From Micromonospora sp. WMMA1363 (GTDB lineage: Bacteria > Actinomycetota > Actinomycetes > Mycobacteriales > Micromonosporaceae), in assembly GCF_030345795.1 (NCBI RefSeq), contig NZ_JAUALB010000001.1:2289001-2353000 (forward strand): 64,000 nucleotides of DNA, read 5' to 3'. The position numbers and the translations under genes are program-made. Positions 7,839-17,566 of the stretch are shown piece after piece. Each line of letters opens with the position of its first letter. The stretch's first letter is position 1. The notes under the pieces were generated by a model. The model was not told the DNA's origin and made no database searches. It was given only the letters and a program-made list of their open reading frames with translations.

Positions 7839-8939
7839 GACCACCGCCTCGTAGACGAAGTTGAGTAGCGCCTCGTCGCCGTCGCGGCGGCCGTACCCCG
7901 CCGCTGCGGCACCCATCGCGGCCAGCCGCTGCGGGTCGCGGATCAGCGGGATCACCGTGCGCTCGACCCAGTCCGGTGTCAGCTCGGCATCATCGACGAG
8001 CAGCCCGCCGCCGGCCTCCACCACCGGCAGAGCGTTACGCTTCTGCTCCTGATTACTGTAGGGGTAGGGCACGTAGATCGTGGGCAGCCCGATCGCGGCC
8101 ACCTCCGCGCAGGTCATCGCCCCGCCCCGCCCGAGCATCAGGTCGGCCGCGGCGTAGCCCAGCTCCATCTGCGACAGATAGGGCAGGGTCACGTACGGCA
8201 CCGGCAGGTCGGTCGGTACCGATACCGACTCGTTGCGCGCGCCGATCACATGCAGCACCTGCACGCCGTTGCGGGCCAGTTCCTTGGCCGCGCCGGAGAC
8301 GGCGAGGTTGATCGAACGGGCGCCCTGCGATCCGCCGGCGACGAAGAGCACCGGAAGGTCGGGGCGGAGACCGAACTGGGCGCGGGCGGCGTTGCGCAGC
8401 GCGTACCGGTCGAGCCCGGCGATACCCCGACGCAGCGGAACCCCGACCACCCGGGCGGCGCGTAGCGCCTCGGCCTGGGCTGGCTGGTGCGGAAAGCCGA
8501 CCGCGACGTGCTTGGTGAACTTCATGCCCAGCCGGTTGGCCACCCCCGGCGGCACGTTGACCTCGTGGATGACGATCGGCAGCTCGCGTCGCCACGCCGC
8601 GAGATAGGCCGGAACCGAGACGTACCCACCGAAACCCACCACCACGTCGGCGCGCACCTCGTCGATCACCCGGCCCGCGGCCCGGGCCGCGGTCCACATC
8701 CGGCCCGGGGTCTTGACCAGGTTCAGGTTGACCGACCGGGGCAGCTGGTACGCGGGAATCTGGCGCAGGTCGTACCCGGCCGACGGGATGAGCTCGTTCT
8801 CCAGGCCCTTCGGGGTGCCCAGACAGGTGATCCGGACACCGGGGTCGTGCCGGCGCAGGCAGTCGGCGAAGGCGAGCAACGGGTAGATGTGCCCCCCGGT
8901 GCCGCCTCCCGAGAGCACCACCGAACGCAGCGGACCCAT
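7833..8939 (-). CDS. murG: Lipid II synthase MurG (GlcNAc transferase)
   Basis: MurG is the membrane-associated GT28 glycosyltransferase that adds GlcNAc to lipid I to make lipid II. The 368-residue product begins MGPLRSVVLSGGGTGGHIYP, the N-terminal glycine loop. It carries VVGFGGYVSVPAYLAAW and VIHEVNVPPGVANR in the acceptor domain, and VAGGSQGARSIN, MLGRGGAMTCAEVAAIG and YVPYPYSNQEQKRNA in the UDP-GlcNAc-binding domain. Its ATG shares ATGA with the ftsW stop (8939-8941). The last codons run into the tandem repeat tract, so the extreme C-terminus is repeat-derived, although FVYEAVVR still looks like a normal end. Confidence 0.96.
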   Translation of the reverse strand: MGPLRSVVLSGGGTGGHIYPLLAFADCLRRHDPGVRITCLGTPKGLENELIPSAGYDLRQIPAYQLPRSVNLNLVKTPGRMWTAARAAGRVIDEVRADVVVGFGGYVSVPAYLAAWRRELPIVIHEVNVPPGVANRLGMKFTKHVAVGFPHQPAQAEALRAARVVGVPLRRGIAGLDRYALRNAARAQFGLRPDLPVLFVAGGSQGARSINLAVSGAAKELARNGVQVLHVIGARNESVSVPTDLPVPYVTLPYLSQMELGYAAADLMLGRGGAMTCAEVAAIGLPTIYVPYPYSNQEQKRNALPVVEAGGGLLVDDAELTPDWVERTVIPLIRDPQRLAAMGAAAAGYGRRDGDEALLNFVYEAVVR

Positions 8940-10519
8940 CACCGTCTCCTCTCGTCCACCGACCCGTGCCGGGCCCGGTCCCTCCGGACGCCGCGCGGGG
9001 CGGCCTGGTCGTCTCCGCGCCGCCCCCGCGATTCCCGGCCGCGGGCGGCTGGTGGAGCCGCCCGACGCCGGCCAGGAAGCGGCGGCAACGGTGCCCACAC
9101 TAGTCGGACCCACCGGGCCGGTGGACGGGCATGCAGGGCTTGCGCCGCATCAGGTTCGGCGCGGGCAAACGAGGCGAGCATTCCGACCGCGGCGAGCGTG
9201 GCGACCAGGGCGCTGCCGCCGTCCGAGATGAACGGCAGCGGCACCCCGGTCAACGGCAACAGCCCGACCACCCCACCGATATTGATCACCGCTTGGCCAA
9301 CCAGCCAGGCGATCGCCGCGGCTGCGGCGAGCCGGCGGAACGGGTCGGCCACCCGGCGGGCGATCCGCAGCCCGGTGTAGGCGAGCACCGCGAAGAGCGC
9401 GACGACCACGGCACAGCCGACCACGCCCAGTTCCTCGGCGATGACGGCGAAGATGAAGTCGTTCTCCGCCGCCGGCAGGTAGCTCCACTTCAGCGAACTC
9501 TTGCCCAGGCCGGTGCCGAACCAGCCGCCGTTCTCGATCGCGTACCGAGCCTGGACCATCTGGTAGCAGTCGAGGAGCTTGCACTCGGTCGGCGGGGGCG
9601 GGTCGATGAACATGGTCAACCGCGTCAACCGGTAGTTCTCCGCGCCCCGCACGCCCGAGCCTGCGCCGAGCGAGGCGACCGCCACCAGCAGACCGATGCC
9701 GAGCAGGCCGACCGCGGTCAGGGTCGCGAAGACCCGCAGCCGTACCCCGGCCGCCCAGAGCAGCCCGACCACCAGCGCGAGCAGACAGAGCATGGTGCCC
9801 AGGTCGTTGTAGCCGACCAGCACGAACAGCAGCCCCACCACCGGGAACAACGGCGTGGCGAGTTCCCGCCACCAGCCGAGCTTGGCACCCTTGCGGGCGA
9901 CCACGTCCGCGCCCCACAGCACCAGGGCGAACTTCGCCAGTTCCGAGGGCTGGAGCTGGACGGGGCCGAGGTGCAGCCAGTTCAGGTCCGCGTAGAACGG
10001 CCCGAGCTGGTCGACGTCGGCCAGCGACTGGAGCGCCATCAACGAGTTCAGCAGGAGCAACAACGCCACCGAAACACCGAGCGCCGGCCAGGCGACCGCC
10101 CGGAAGGTGCGGGCGGGCAGCCGCTGGCATGCCCAGAACGCCCCGACGCCGACCACCGCGAAGATGGCCTGCTTGGTCAGCGACGTGGTGGCGTCGCCGC
10201 CCTTGGCGAAGTCCCGCACGCTGGTCGCCGAGAAGACCATGGTGAGGCCGATCAGCAGCAACAGGCCGGCGCTCGACAGCAGCAGGTAGTACGAGGCGAG
10301 CGGCCGGTCGAGCAGACCGCGCAGGGCGGCCAGCCCGCTGGCGGCGTCCAGCCCGCGCAGCGCCGCCGACCCGCTTGGCTCCTCCGGCGGTCGCGCCCCG
10401 CCGGGTGTCTCCGGTGCACGCGCGCCACCCCGCCGCCGGGTCGTGGCCTCCGTCGTCACCTCGGTGCGTCGCGCCTCCCCCACCGTGACATCATGGCCGC
10501 TGCCCGCCGCCACCCCCAC
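8939..10519 (-). CDS. ftsW: Septal glycosyltransferase FtsW (SEDS family)
   Basis: FtsW is the SEDS polytopic protein that polymerises lipid II at the septum together with FtsI. The 526-residue product has about ten hydrophobic spans, preceded by a 70-residue polar N-terminus and followed by a 90-residue basic tail. SEDS marks include WLHLGPVQLQPSELAKFALV, GWFGTGLGKSSLKWSYLPAAENDFIFAV (split here by its loop) and PLTGVPLPFISDGGSALVA. The first available start is a GTG at 10519; an internal start is possible because the first 60 residues are not conserved in type. It follows mraY after a 145-bp gap in which murD would be expected but is absent. Confidence 0.93.
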   Translation of the reverse strand: MGVAAGSGHDVTVGEARRTEVTTEATTRRRGGARAPETPGGARPPEEPSGSAALRGLDAASGLAALRGLLDRPLASYYLLLSSAGLLLLIGLTMVFSATSVRDFAKGGDATTSLTKQAIFAVVGVGAFWACQRLPARTFRAVAWPALGVSVALLLLLNSLMALQSLADVDQLGPFYADLNWLHLGPVQLQPSELAKFALVLWGADVVARKGAKLGWWRELATPLFPVVGLLFVLVGYNDLGTMLCLLALVVGLLWAAGVRLRVFATLTAVGLLGIGLLVAVASLGAGSGVRGAENYRLTRLTMFIDPPPPTECKLLDCYQMVQARYAIENGGWFGTGLGKSSLKWSYLPAAENDFIFAVIAEELGVVGCAVVVALFAVLAYTGLRIARRVADPFRRLAAAAAIAWLVGQAVINIGGVVGLLPLTGVPLPFISDGGSALVATLAAVGMLASFARAEPDAAQALHARPPARWVRLVWAPLPPLPGRRRAAPPAARGRESRGRRGDDQAAPRGVRRDRARHGSVDERRR

Positions 10520-10664
10520 GACCGCCGCCCTCGGCGTGTCGGCGACGAACGACCGGCCCGGTCGACGCGCGGTGTCGGCGGGCTCCCCCTCGACGCCACC
10601 GGCGGGCGCACCACCGCGGGACGGCCGCCGCCGCGATCCCGCGACGGCGGCCGTCCGCCACGGC

Positions 10665-11789
10665 TCAGCCGACGTGGGCGAGGAACTCGCTGTAGAACAG
10701 GCCCAGCGCGATCGCCACTCCGATCCCGGCGACGATCCAGAAGCGCACCACGATGTTGACCTCGCTCCAGCCGGCGAGCTCGAAGTGGTGCTGCAACGGC
10801 GACATCCGGAATACCCGCTTACCGGTGGTCCGGAACGAGATGATCTGGATGACCACGGACATCGTGATGATCACAAAGAGCCCGCCGATGATCGGCAGCA
10901 ACAGGATGGTCCGGGTCGACATCGCCATACCGGCGATCAGGCCGCCGAGACCGAGCGCTCCCGTGTCGCCCATGAAGATCCGCGCCGGCGACGTGTTCCA
11001 CCAGAGGAACCCCACACAGGCGCCGGCCGCCGCGCCGGCGATAAGCGCGATCTCCAGCGGATCCCGCACCGTGTAGCAGTAGTCCTGGGTGTAGTTCGGG
11101 TCCGCGCACCAGTGCCGATACTGCCAGAAGGCGATCAACGCGTACGCCGCGAGCACCATCACCGACGCGCCGGTCGCCAGCCCGTCCAGGCCGTCGGTGA
11201 GGTTGACGCCGTTGGTCGCCGCCATCACCACGAAGATGAAGACGATCACCGCACCGACCTTGGTGAGTTCCAGCGCGGGGATGTCCCGGATGAAGCTCAG
11301 CGTGGTGCTGCCCACGGTCTCGGTGTTGGTCGCCTGCCCCAGCTCGTCGGTCATGCTGCTCGGGAAGTACAGGGCGATCACGCCGAAGACCGCCCCGACC
11401 AGGATCTGACCGAGTAGCTTTCCCCGTTTGTTGAGACCGCCGCTGTGCCGTTTGCGGACCTTGAGGAAGTCGTCGACGAAACCGACCGCCCCGGAGAAGA
11501 CCATCAACCCGAGCAGCACCAGCGCCGTGATGGTCGGTTCGACCTGGGCGATCTGTGCGTCCGGCAGCGTGGTCAGGGCCAGGTGGCCGGCGACGTACGC
11601 GATGACCGTGGCCAGGATGAAGACCACCCCGCCCATCGTCGGGGTGCCCTTCTTGCCCTGGTGCATCGCCGGGCCCTCGGCCCGGATCGGCTGGCCGGCC
11701 TTCAGCCGGGTGAATACCTTGATCGCGATCGGGGTGCAGAAAAGCGAGATCAGAAAGGCGACCCCGACAGCGACGATCACCGCCCTCAT
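10665..11789 (-). CDS. mraY: Phospho-MurNAc-pentapeptide transferase MraY
   Basis: MraY transfers phospho-MurNAc-pentapeptide to undecaprenyl phosphate, forming lipid I in the membrane. The 374-residue product has ten predicted spans and the conserved loops [13 protein letters not shown] (about 46-58), [48 protein letters not shown] and the His-containing [17 protein letters not shown]. The Asp residues of VDDF and DGLDG are the catalytic/metal acids known for the family. Its ATG overlaps the murF stop (11786-11789, ATGA). Downstream is ftsW rather than murD. Confidence 0.97.
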   Translation of the reverse strand: MRAVIVAVGVAFLISLFCTPIAIKVFTRLKAGQPIRAEGPAMHQGKKGTPTMGGVVFILATVIAYVAGHLALTTLPDAQIAQVEPTITALVLLGLMVFSGAVGFVDDFLKVRKRHSGGLNKRGKLLGQILVGAVFGVIALYFPSSMTDELGQATNTETVGSTTLSFIRDIPALELTKVGAVIVFIFVVMAATNGVNLTDGLDGLATGASVMVLAAYALIAFWQYRHWCADPNYTQDYCYTVRDPLEIALIAGAAAGACVGFLWWNTSPARIFMGDTGALGLGGLIAGMAMSTRTILLLPIIGGLFVIITMSVVIQIISFRTTGKRVFRMSPLQHHFELAGWSEVNIVVRFWIVAGIGVAIALGLFYSEFLAHVG

Positions 11790-13207
11790 GCGGTGTCCCC
11801 CTCGGTCGCGGCGTTCCCGCCGCGCTCCGCGGAGTCAGCGCGCAACGCGTCCGCGATCTCCCAGGTGCGATACCGCGAGCCCTTCACCAGGACGACGTCG
11901 CCCGGTCGCAGTTCGCGTCGCAGCACCTCGACCGCGCCCGCCTGATCGGTGAGCAGCACCGATTCTCCTCCCCAGTCACCTACCGATATGGCGCCCTCGT
12001 GGATCGGCGCCGCCGCGTCGCCCACCACGAGCAGTCGGTCAACGCCCAGTTCGGCCGCCAGCCGACCGACCTCGACATGCCCGTCGTGCTCGTACGGACC
12101 CAGCTCGGCCATGTAGCCGAGCACCGCCACCCGACGCCGCCGCTGCCCGATGCCGGTCAGCGCGTGCAGCGCCGCGGCCATCGAGCCGGGGTTGGCGTTG
12201 TACGAGTCGTCGATGACGGTGACCCCGTCGGTCCGCTCGAACACGTCCATCCGGCGAGTGGACACCAGCCCCAGCTCACCCAGCGCGATCGCCAGCTCGG
12301 TCAGCGGCATGCCCAGTTCCCGGGCCACCGCCGCGGCGGCGAGCGAGTTGGAGACCTGGTGTCGCCCGGTCAGCCCGAGCCGGACCGGCGCGTCGCCCTC
12401 CGGCGTCACCAGGGTGTACGCCGGCCGGCCATGCTCGTCCAGCGTCACGTCGACCGCCCGGACGTCGGCGTCCGGCGCCTCGCCGTACCGGACCACCCGC
12501 GCCGCCGTCCGGGTCGCCATCGCGGAGACAAGGTCGTCGTCGGCGTTGAGCACGGCGAGCCCGTCGGCAGGAAGCGCCTCGACCAGTTCCCCCTTCGCCA
12601 GGGCGATGGTCTCCCGGGAGCCGAACTCGCCGAGGTGTGCGACCCCGACGTTGAGCACCACGGAGATGCGCGGCGGCACCACGTCGCACAGGTAGCGGAC
12701 GTGCCCCACCCCTCGGGCGCCCTTCTCCATCACCAGATAGCGGGTCTCCGGCCCAGCCCGCAACGCCGTGTACGGGTGCCCCAGCTCGTTGTTGAACGAC
12801 CCGGGCGGCGCGACGGTCGGTCCGAGCCGTGTGGTGAGCTGGGCGATCAGATCCTTGGTGGTGGTCTTGCCCGAGGATCCGGTGAGCCCGACGACGGTCA
12901 GCCCGGGCAGCCGGTCCATCACCGCGCGGGCCAGCCGGCCCATCGCTACGAGGGCGTCGTCGACCAGCACCGTCGGCACGCCGGGCACCGCACGGGTGCC
13001 GAGCACCGCCACCACGCCCGCCTCGACCGCCGCGGCGGCGTAGTCGTGCCCGTCCACCCGCTCCCCGGGGAAGGCGACGAAGATCCCACCGGGACCCACC
13101 TTGCGGGAGTCGAACTCGACCGAGCCGGTGACCGTGGCCGCTGGGTCGGCGGCCACCAGCCGCCCGTCCACGGCCGCCGCCAGCTCGGCCAGGCGCAGCG
13201 GGATCAC
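11786..13207 (-). CDS. murF: UDP-MurNAc-tripeptide--D-Ala-D-Ala ligase MurF
   Basis: MurF adds the D-Ala-D-Ala dipeptide to the UDP-MurNAc-tripeptide. The 473-residue product begins at a GTG ([17 protein letters not shown]) that shares GTGA with the murE stop. The N-terminal domain has [22 protein letters not shown]; the ATP loop is [14 protein letters not shown] (about 108-121). [11 protein letters not shown], the LNADDD site and the MurF-specific [14 protein letters not shown] follow. The C-terminal domain includes [16 protein letters not shown]. The frame continues upstream to 13510 without homology. Neighbours are murE and mraY. Confidence 0.96.
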   Translation of the reverse strand: MIPLRLAELAAAVDGRLVAADPAATVTGSVEFDSRKVGPGGIFVAFPGERVDGHDYAAAAVEAGVVAVLGTRAVPGVPTVLVDDALVAMGRLARAVMDRLPGLTVVGLTGSSGKTTTKDLIAQLTTRLGPTVAPPGSFNNELGHPYTALRAGPETRYLVMEKGARGVGHVRYLCDVVPPRISVVLNVGVAHLGEFGSRETIALAKGELVEALPADGLAVLNADDDLVSAMATRTAARVVRYGEAPDADVRAVDVTLDEHGRPAYTLVTPEGDAPVRLGLTGRHQVSNSLAAAAVARELGMPLTELAIALGELGLVSTRRMDVFERTDGVTVIDDSYNANPGSMAAALHALTGIGQRRRRVAVLGYMAELGPYEHDGHVEVGRLAAELGVDRLLVVGDAAAPIHEGAISVGDWGGESVLLTDQAGAVEVLRRELRPGDVVLVKGSRYRTWEIADALRADSAERGGNAATEGDTA

Positions 13208-14787
13208 GGCTGCCTCTCCGGTTCGCCGAACCGGGCACGCAGTGCGGCGGCCAGCTCGGTTCGGTCGTCGAAGGGGTACACCTCCCCGGCGACCTCCTGC
13301 CCCTGCTCGTGCCCCTTGCCGAGCAGCGCCACCACGTCGCCGGGCCGGGCCAGCCGGACCGCCTCCGCGATGGCCGCGCGCCGGCCGGGAACCTCCAGGA
13401 TCTGGGCGTCGGAGTCGGCGTGGCACGCCCCGGCGAGTACCTCGGCCCGGATCGCCGCCGGGTCCTCGGTACGCGGGTTGTCGTCGGTCACCAGCACCAC
13501 GTCCGCCCACCGTGCGGAGGCTGCGCCCATCAGCGGCCGCTTACCCCGGTCCCGGTCGCCGCCGGCGCCGATCAGGCAGATGAGCCGGCCGGTGCTGAGC
13601 TCGCGCAGGGCGGCCAGCGCAGCGACGATCGCGTCGGTCTTGTGCGCGTAGTCGACCACGCCGCGCACCGGGCCGGGAGCTCGGACCAGCTCCAGCCGAC
13701 CGGGCACGCCACCGCACGCGGCCACCCCCTCGGCAGCGGTCTTCGGGTCGACCCGGGCCGCGACCAGGACGGCGACCGCGAGCAACGCGTTGGCCACGTT
13801 GTGCCGACCGGGCAGGGCCACCCCCGCGGGCAGGGTCAGGCCGTCCGGGCCGTGCAGGGTGAAGCGCTGTGCGTACCCCTCGCCGCCGACCTCGTCGGCC
13901 CACCAGGTGGCGGACGGGTCGCCGGCCGCCGAGTACGTCACCGTGGCCGGCCGGTACAGCGGTCGCAGCGCCGGGTCGTCGTGGTTGAGTACCTCCACCG
14001 CGCAACGGCCGTCGAACAGCTTCGCCTTCGCGGCGAAGTAGTCCGCCGCGTCGGCGTGGAAGTCCAGGTGGTCGGAGCCGAAGTTGGTGTAGCCGCCGAC
14101 GGTGAACCGGACACCGCCGACCCGCCCCATCGCGAGGGCGTGGCTGGACACCTCCATGACGACCGCGGTCACGCCGCGTTCCCGGGCCGCGGCGAGCATG
14201 GCGTGCAGGTCGGTCGCCTCGGGCGTGGTGCGGACGCTGTCGATCACCAGGTCGCCGAGGCGGGTCTCGACGGTGCCGATCAGACCGGTGGTGTGCCCGG
14301 CGGCCCGCAGCCCCGACTCGACCAGGTACGCGGTGGAGGTCTTGCCGGCGGTGCCGGTCACCCCGATCACCGTCAGCCCCGCGGTCGGGTCGCCGTACAC
14401 GGCGCTGGCGAGGTCGCCGAGCACCGCGCGGGGGTCGGGCACCACCAGCGCCGGCAGGCCGGCTTCCGCCGCCGCCGGGGCGCCAGCCGGGTCGGTGAGC
14501 ACGGCCACCGCGCCGGCAGCCGTGGCGCCCGGAATGAAGTCGGCACCGTGTCGGCGGGCGCCGGGCAGGGCGGCGTACAGGTCGCCGGGGCGGACCTCCT
14601 GGCTGGCGTGGGTCACCCCGGTGACCACCGGCTCCGCGGCGTCCGCCCGGGGGCCGGCGACTCCGGTGTCGGGCTCGGTGGCCAGCCGGGCGGCGAGGTC
14701 GCCGAGCGCGACGCCGGTCACGGTGCGGGGACGAGGATTGCCGGGCACGGCGTCAGACCCTACCCGGTCGTCCGGTTCCGGCCGCAC
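13204..14787 (-). CDS. murE: UDP-MurNAc-tripeptide synthetase MurE
   Basis: MurE adds the third residue of the stem peptide. The 527-residue product has the ATP loop GVTGTAGKTSTAYL (about 143-156), YTNFGSDHLDFH and a DDNPRTEDP box. DNPR is the motif of meso-diaminopimelate-adding MurE enzymes, so a DAP-type wall is expected, as in Micromonosporaceae. The longest start is the GTG at 14787; a second GTG at 14748 (VPGNPRPRTV) is equally possible because neither has a strong ribosome site. Its stop overlaps the murF start by GTGA. ftsI lies 52 bases upstream. Confidence 0.95.
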   Translation of the reverse strand: MRPEPDDRVGSDAVPGNPRPRTVTGVALGDLAARLATEPDTGVAGPRADAAEPVVTGVTHASQEVRPGDLYAALPGARRHGADFIPGATAAGAVAVLTDPAGAPAAAEAGLPALVVPDPRAVLGDLASAVYGDPTAGLTVIGVTGTAGKTSTAYLVESGLRAAGHTTGLIGTVETRLGDLVIDSVRTTPEATDLHAMLAAARERGVTAVVMEVSSHALAMGRVGGVRFTVGGYTNFGSDHLDFHADAADYFAAKAKLFDGRCAVEVLNHDDPALRPLYRPATVTYSAAGDPSATWWADEVGGEGYAQRFTLHGPDGLTLPAGVALPGRHNVANALLAVAVLVAARVDPKTAAEGVAACGGVPGRLELVRAPGPVRGVVDYAHKTDAIVAALAALRELSTGRLICLIGAGGDRDRGKRPLMGAASARWADVVLVTDDNPRTEDPAAIRAEVLAGACHADSDAQILEVPGRRAAIAEAVRLARPGDVVALLGKGHEQGQEVAGEVYPFDDRTELAAALRARFGEPERQP

Positions 14788-14839
14788 AGCCGCCCCGGTG
14801 GTTCGTCCGCACTCACCGATGATGTCCTCATCCCGCTCG

Positions 14840-16978
14840 TCAGGGCAGAAAGACCTCGAAGTTCGGCGCGGCGGTGGCCGACGGCGGCACCCGGTAGTGC
14901 CGCAGGGCGAACTGCATCATGTCCCGGAACGCGGGGGCGGCGATGTCGCCTCCGCCGCCTGCCGGCGTGTGCGCGAACACCGCGATCACGTACCGCGGCT
15001 CCTCCGCCGGTGCCATGCCGATGAACGACGCGACCTCGCCGGGCTGCTGACGCCCGTCGACCAGCCGCGAGCCGGTGCCGGTCTTGCCGGCCACCCGGTA
15101 TTCGGGGACGGCAGCCGCCAGGCCGGTGGCCTGATCGACGGTGGTCACCGCCTCGAGGATGGTGCGCAGCTCGGCGGCGGTGTCCGGGCTGAGCACCGAC
15201 CGACGCGTCGGCGGATCGGGCTTCGTCCGCTCGCCGTCCGGGCCGATGATCTCCTTGACCAGGCGCGGCGCGACGTAGGTGCCGTCGTTGGCGATCGCGG
15301 CGAAGGCGGCGGCCATCTGCAACGGGGTGGCGTCGACGCTGTGCCCGATCGGCACCGACCCGTAGGACGACCCGCTCCACTCGTCGGCGGGCAGCACCCG
15401 TCCGCTCGCCTCGCCGGGCACCCCCACGCCGGTCGGCTCGCCGAGCCCGAACCGCTTCTGGTAGTCGATGAGCCGGTCCCGGCCCAGCATGTCGGCGATG
15501 GCGATGGTGCCCACGTTCGACGAGTACGCCATCATCCCGGCCAGGCTCATCCGCCGGCCGTGCGCCTTGTGCGAATCGGTGAACGGGGTGTCACCCTTGC
15601 GGACGGTGTTCGGGACGGGCAGCGTCGTGTCCGGCGTGACGACCCCCTCCTGCAGGGCCGCCCCGAAGGTGATCGCCTTGTGCACCGAACCCGGATCGAC
15701 CACGAAGCTGGTCGCCACGTCCTCCCGGTCGGCCGGGTCGCTTTCGACCGGTTTGGCCGCGTCGTAGGTGGGGTACGCGGCCTGGGCCAACACCTCGCCG
15801 GTGTCGACCTCCAGCACGATCGCCGCGCCGGTGGACCCCTTGACCTGCTCCATCCGCTTCTTCAGCAGGACCTGCACCATGTACTGGAGGTCGCGGTCGA
15901 TGGTCAGTTGCAGCGAACGGCCCGGTTCCGCCCTCGTCGTCTCGCTGTACCCACCCGGGATGGCCGCCGCCGTGTCACCCAGGCCGACCTCGTAGACGCG
16001 CTTGCCGTCCACCCCGCGCAGCACGTCGTCGTAGCGCGCCTCCAGCCCCTCCAGGCCGTTCATGTCCACGCTGGTGAAGCCGAGCAGGTTAGCGGCCAGG
16101 TCCCCGCCGGGCACCTCGCGCCGCTCGTCCCGATGGATGTTGATACCCGGCAGCTTCAGGGCCAGGATCTGCTTGGCCCGGTCGACGTCGACGCCCCGGG
16201 CCAGGTACTCGAACTGGGATTCGATGCCACCCGGCAACATGCGCGACTTCATCTTCTCCGCCAGCGCCGAGGCGGGAATGCCGAGCAGCGGCGACAGGGC
16301 CTTGGCGGTCGCCGTCCGATCCTTGATCTGGGTGGGGTCGGCGTAGACGTAGGACGCCTCGACGCTGTGCACGAGCGCCGCGCCTGAGCGGTCGTAGATG
16401 GCACCACGGGGCGCCGGCAGCTTCACCGTCCGCAGTCGGTCCGGCAGTCCGGCGTCGGCGTACGCCGAGCTCTCCACAGCCTGAAGACCGACCAGCCGGA
16501 TGCCGATGACGGCGAACAGGGTGAGGGTGAGCGCGGTGCCGAGCCGCAGCCGGCGACCGGGATCCGCCAGCCGCGGCGGCTTCGGTGGTCTCCGCGCCGG
16601 ACGACGGCGCGGCGGCGGCTCTTCGCGCGCGCCCCGCTCCGGGACGTTCCGCACCACGCCGGAACGGCGCGACGGTGGCTCCCGCCGGGCCGCGCGCGCG
16701 GCACCGGCCCGCCCGCCGTCGAGCACCTGGAGGGCGGGGCGGAACGGGTCGCCGGAGCGGCTACCCCGCGACACCCGGCGCTGCTCGGCGCGGGCCGCGC
16801 GGGCGTCGTCCAGCCGGTCCTGGCCGATGGTTCGCCCCCGCGGGGTGTACGCACGGGCGCCGGAGATGCCGCCGCCCCCCGGCTCGCCCGGACGCGGATC
16901 GGCGGTCCCCTCGGCGCGGGACGGACCGCGCCGGGAGCCCGTGGCGTCCCGGCGCGGGTCGTCCGACCTCGGCGGCAC
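14840..16978 (-). CDS. ftsI: Septal transpeptidase FtsI (penicillin-binding protein)
   Basis: A class B penicillin-binding protein that cross-links septal peptidoglycan outside the membrane. The 712-residue product has a long basic, disordered cytoplasmic N-terminus (1-143), one membrane span (about 145-166), a dimerisation domain with RGAIYDRSGAALVHSVEA and a transpeptidase domain. Active-site motifs are visible: S431-VHK434, S486-SN and K632-TG. The N-terminal tail is much longer than in E. coli FtsI but such tails are common in actinobacteria. The start at 16978 lies 3 bases beyond the stop of the FtsL-like gene; ftsL-ftsI is the usual pairing. Confidence 0.95.
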   Translation of the reverse strand: MPPRSDDPRRDATGSRRGPSRAEGTADPRPGEPGGGGISGARAYTPRGRTIGQDRLDDARAARAEQRRVSRGSRSGDPFRPALQVLDGGRAGAARAARREPPSRRSGVVRNVPERGAREEPPPRRRPARRPPKPPRLADPGRRLRLGTALTLTLFAVIGIRLVGLQAVESSAYADAGLPDRLRTVKLPAPRGAIYDRSGAALVHSVEASYVYADPTQIKDRTATAKALSPLLGIPASALAEKMKSRMLPGGIESQFEYLARGVDVDRAKQILALKLPGINIHRDERREVPGGDLAANLLGFTSVDMNGLEGLEARYDDVLRGVDGKRVYEVGLGDTAAAIPGGYSETTRAEPGRSLQLTIDRDLQYMVQVLLKKRMEQVKGSTGAAIVLEVDTGEVLAQAAYPTYDAAKPVESDPADREDVATSFVVDPGSVHKAITFGAALQEGVVTPDTTLPVPNTVRKGDTPFTDSHKAHGRRMSLAGMMAYSSNVGTIAIADMLGRDRLIDYQKRFGLGEPTGVGVPGEASGRVLPADEWSGSSYGSVPIGHSVDATPLQMAAAFAAIANDGTYVAPRLVKEIIGPDGERTKPDPPTRRSVLSPDTAAELRTILEAVTTVDQATGLAAAVPEYRVAGKTGTGSRLVDGRQQPGEVASFIGMAPAEEPRYVIAVFAHTPAGGGGDIAAPAFRDMMQFALRHYRVPPSATAAPNFEVFLP

Positions 16979-16981
16979 GGC

Positions 16982-17566
16982 CTACCCCCCGGCACCCTGC
17001 TGGCTGGTGACCGAGGGCTGCCCGCTGGCCGGCTGCGGCACGCCGATGGTCTTGCCGTCCGGCAGCCGGATGTACCCTGGCTCGCCGGCCTCCACGAGAC
17101 CGAGCTTGCGGGCGGCGGCGGCCAGGGTGCCCGGGGTCTCCGCATCGGCGATCTGCTTGTTCAGCTGCTGTTGCTCCAAGTCCAGCTTGGCCTGCTGCTG
17201 CTGGAGGTTGTCCAGCCGAAAGGCATTCTCGTTGATTTTGGTGTTGACCAGCAAGATGCCGAGCACACCGCCTACCACCAGCACCACGATCAGCGCCGCG
17301 AACGGCGCACGCGGCACCGACACCGGCGCCGGCGGCGCCACCCGCAGCCGGGGCGGGCTGACGTCGCTCCGCTCGGCCGGCCGCAACGCCGCGGTGCCCT
17401 GGACGGGGAACTCACGCGCCCCCCGCACGCGGTTCTCCGCCGGCCGAGCCGCTCGCGGCGTGCCCGACCCGACGCGCGTGGCCCGCTCCGCCGCGGTCCG
17501 GCCCCCCGACCGCGGTGCGCGCTGCCCGCCGCCGGTCACGTTCCGGCGGTCGCGCTTGTCAATCAT
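16982..17566 (-). CDS. FtsL/DivIC-like septum protein
   Basis: A 194-residue bitopic protein in the ftsL position between rsmH and ftsI. It has a basic disordered N-terminus (1-95), one span (about 100-122, [21 protein letters not shown]), then a coiled coil rich in Gln/Leu ([20 protein letters not shown]). A short domain with [19 protein letters not shown] follows, as in FtsL/DivIC septum-formation proteins that bridge FtsQ and FtsW-FtsI. FtsL sequences diverge strongly, so the call rests on topology and position more than on sequence. Start MIDKRDRRN at 17566 overlaps the rsmH end by 8 bases. Confidence 0.85.
   Translation of the reverse strand: MIDKRDRRNVTGGGQRAPRSGGRTAAERATRVGSGTPRAARPAENRVRGAREFPVQGTAALRPAERSDVSPPRLRVAPPAPVSVPRAPFAALIVVLVVGGVLGILLVNTKINENAFRLDNLQQQQAKLDLEQQQLNKQIADAETPGTLAAAARKLGLVEAGEPGYIRLPDGKTIGVPQPASGQPSVTSQQGAGG

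Noticed and set aside
7594..7912. Small protein genes within the 59-bp repeats and longer murC start
   Set aside because: The frames only translate the repeat unit, shift frame with each copy and have no homology; murC similarity begins at 7594.
10520..10664. Hidden short murD
   Set aside because: The gap is 145 bp and shows none of the Mur-ligase ATP-loop or UDP-binding motifs in any frame.
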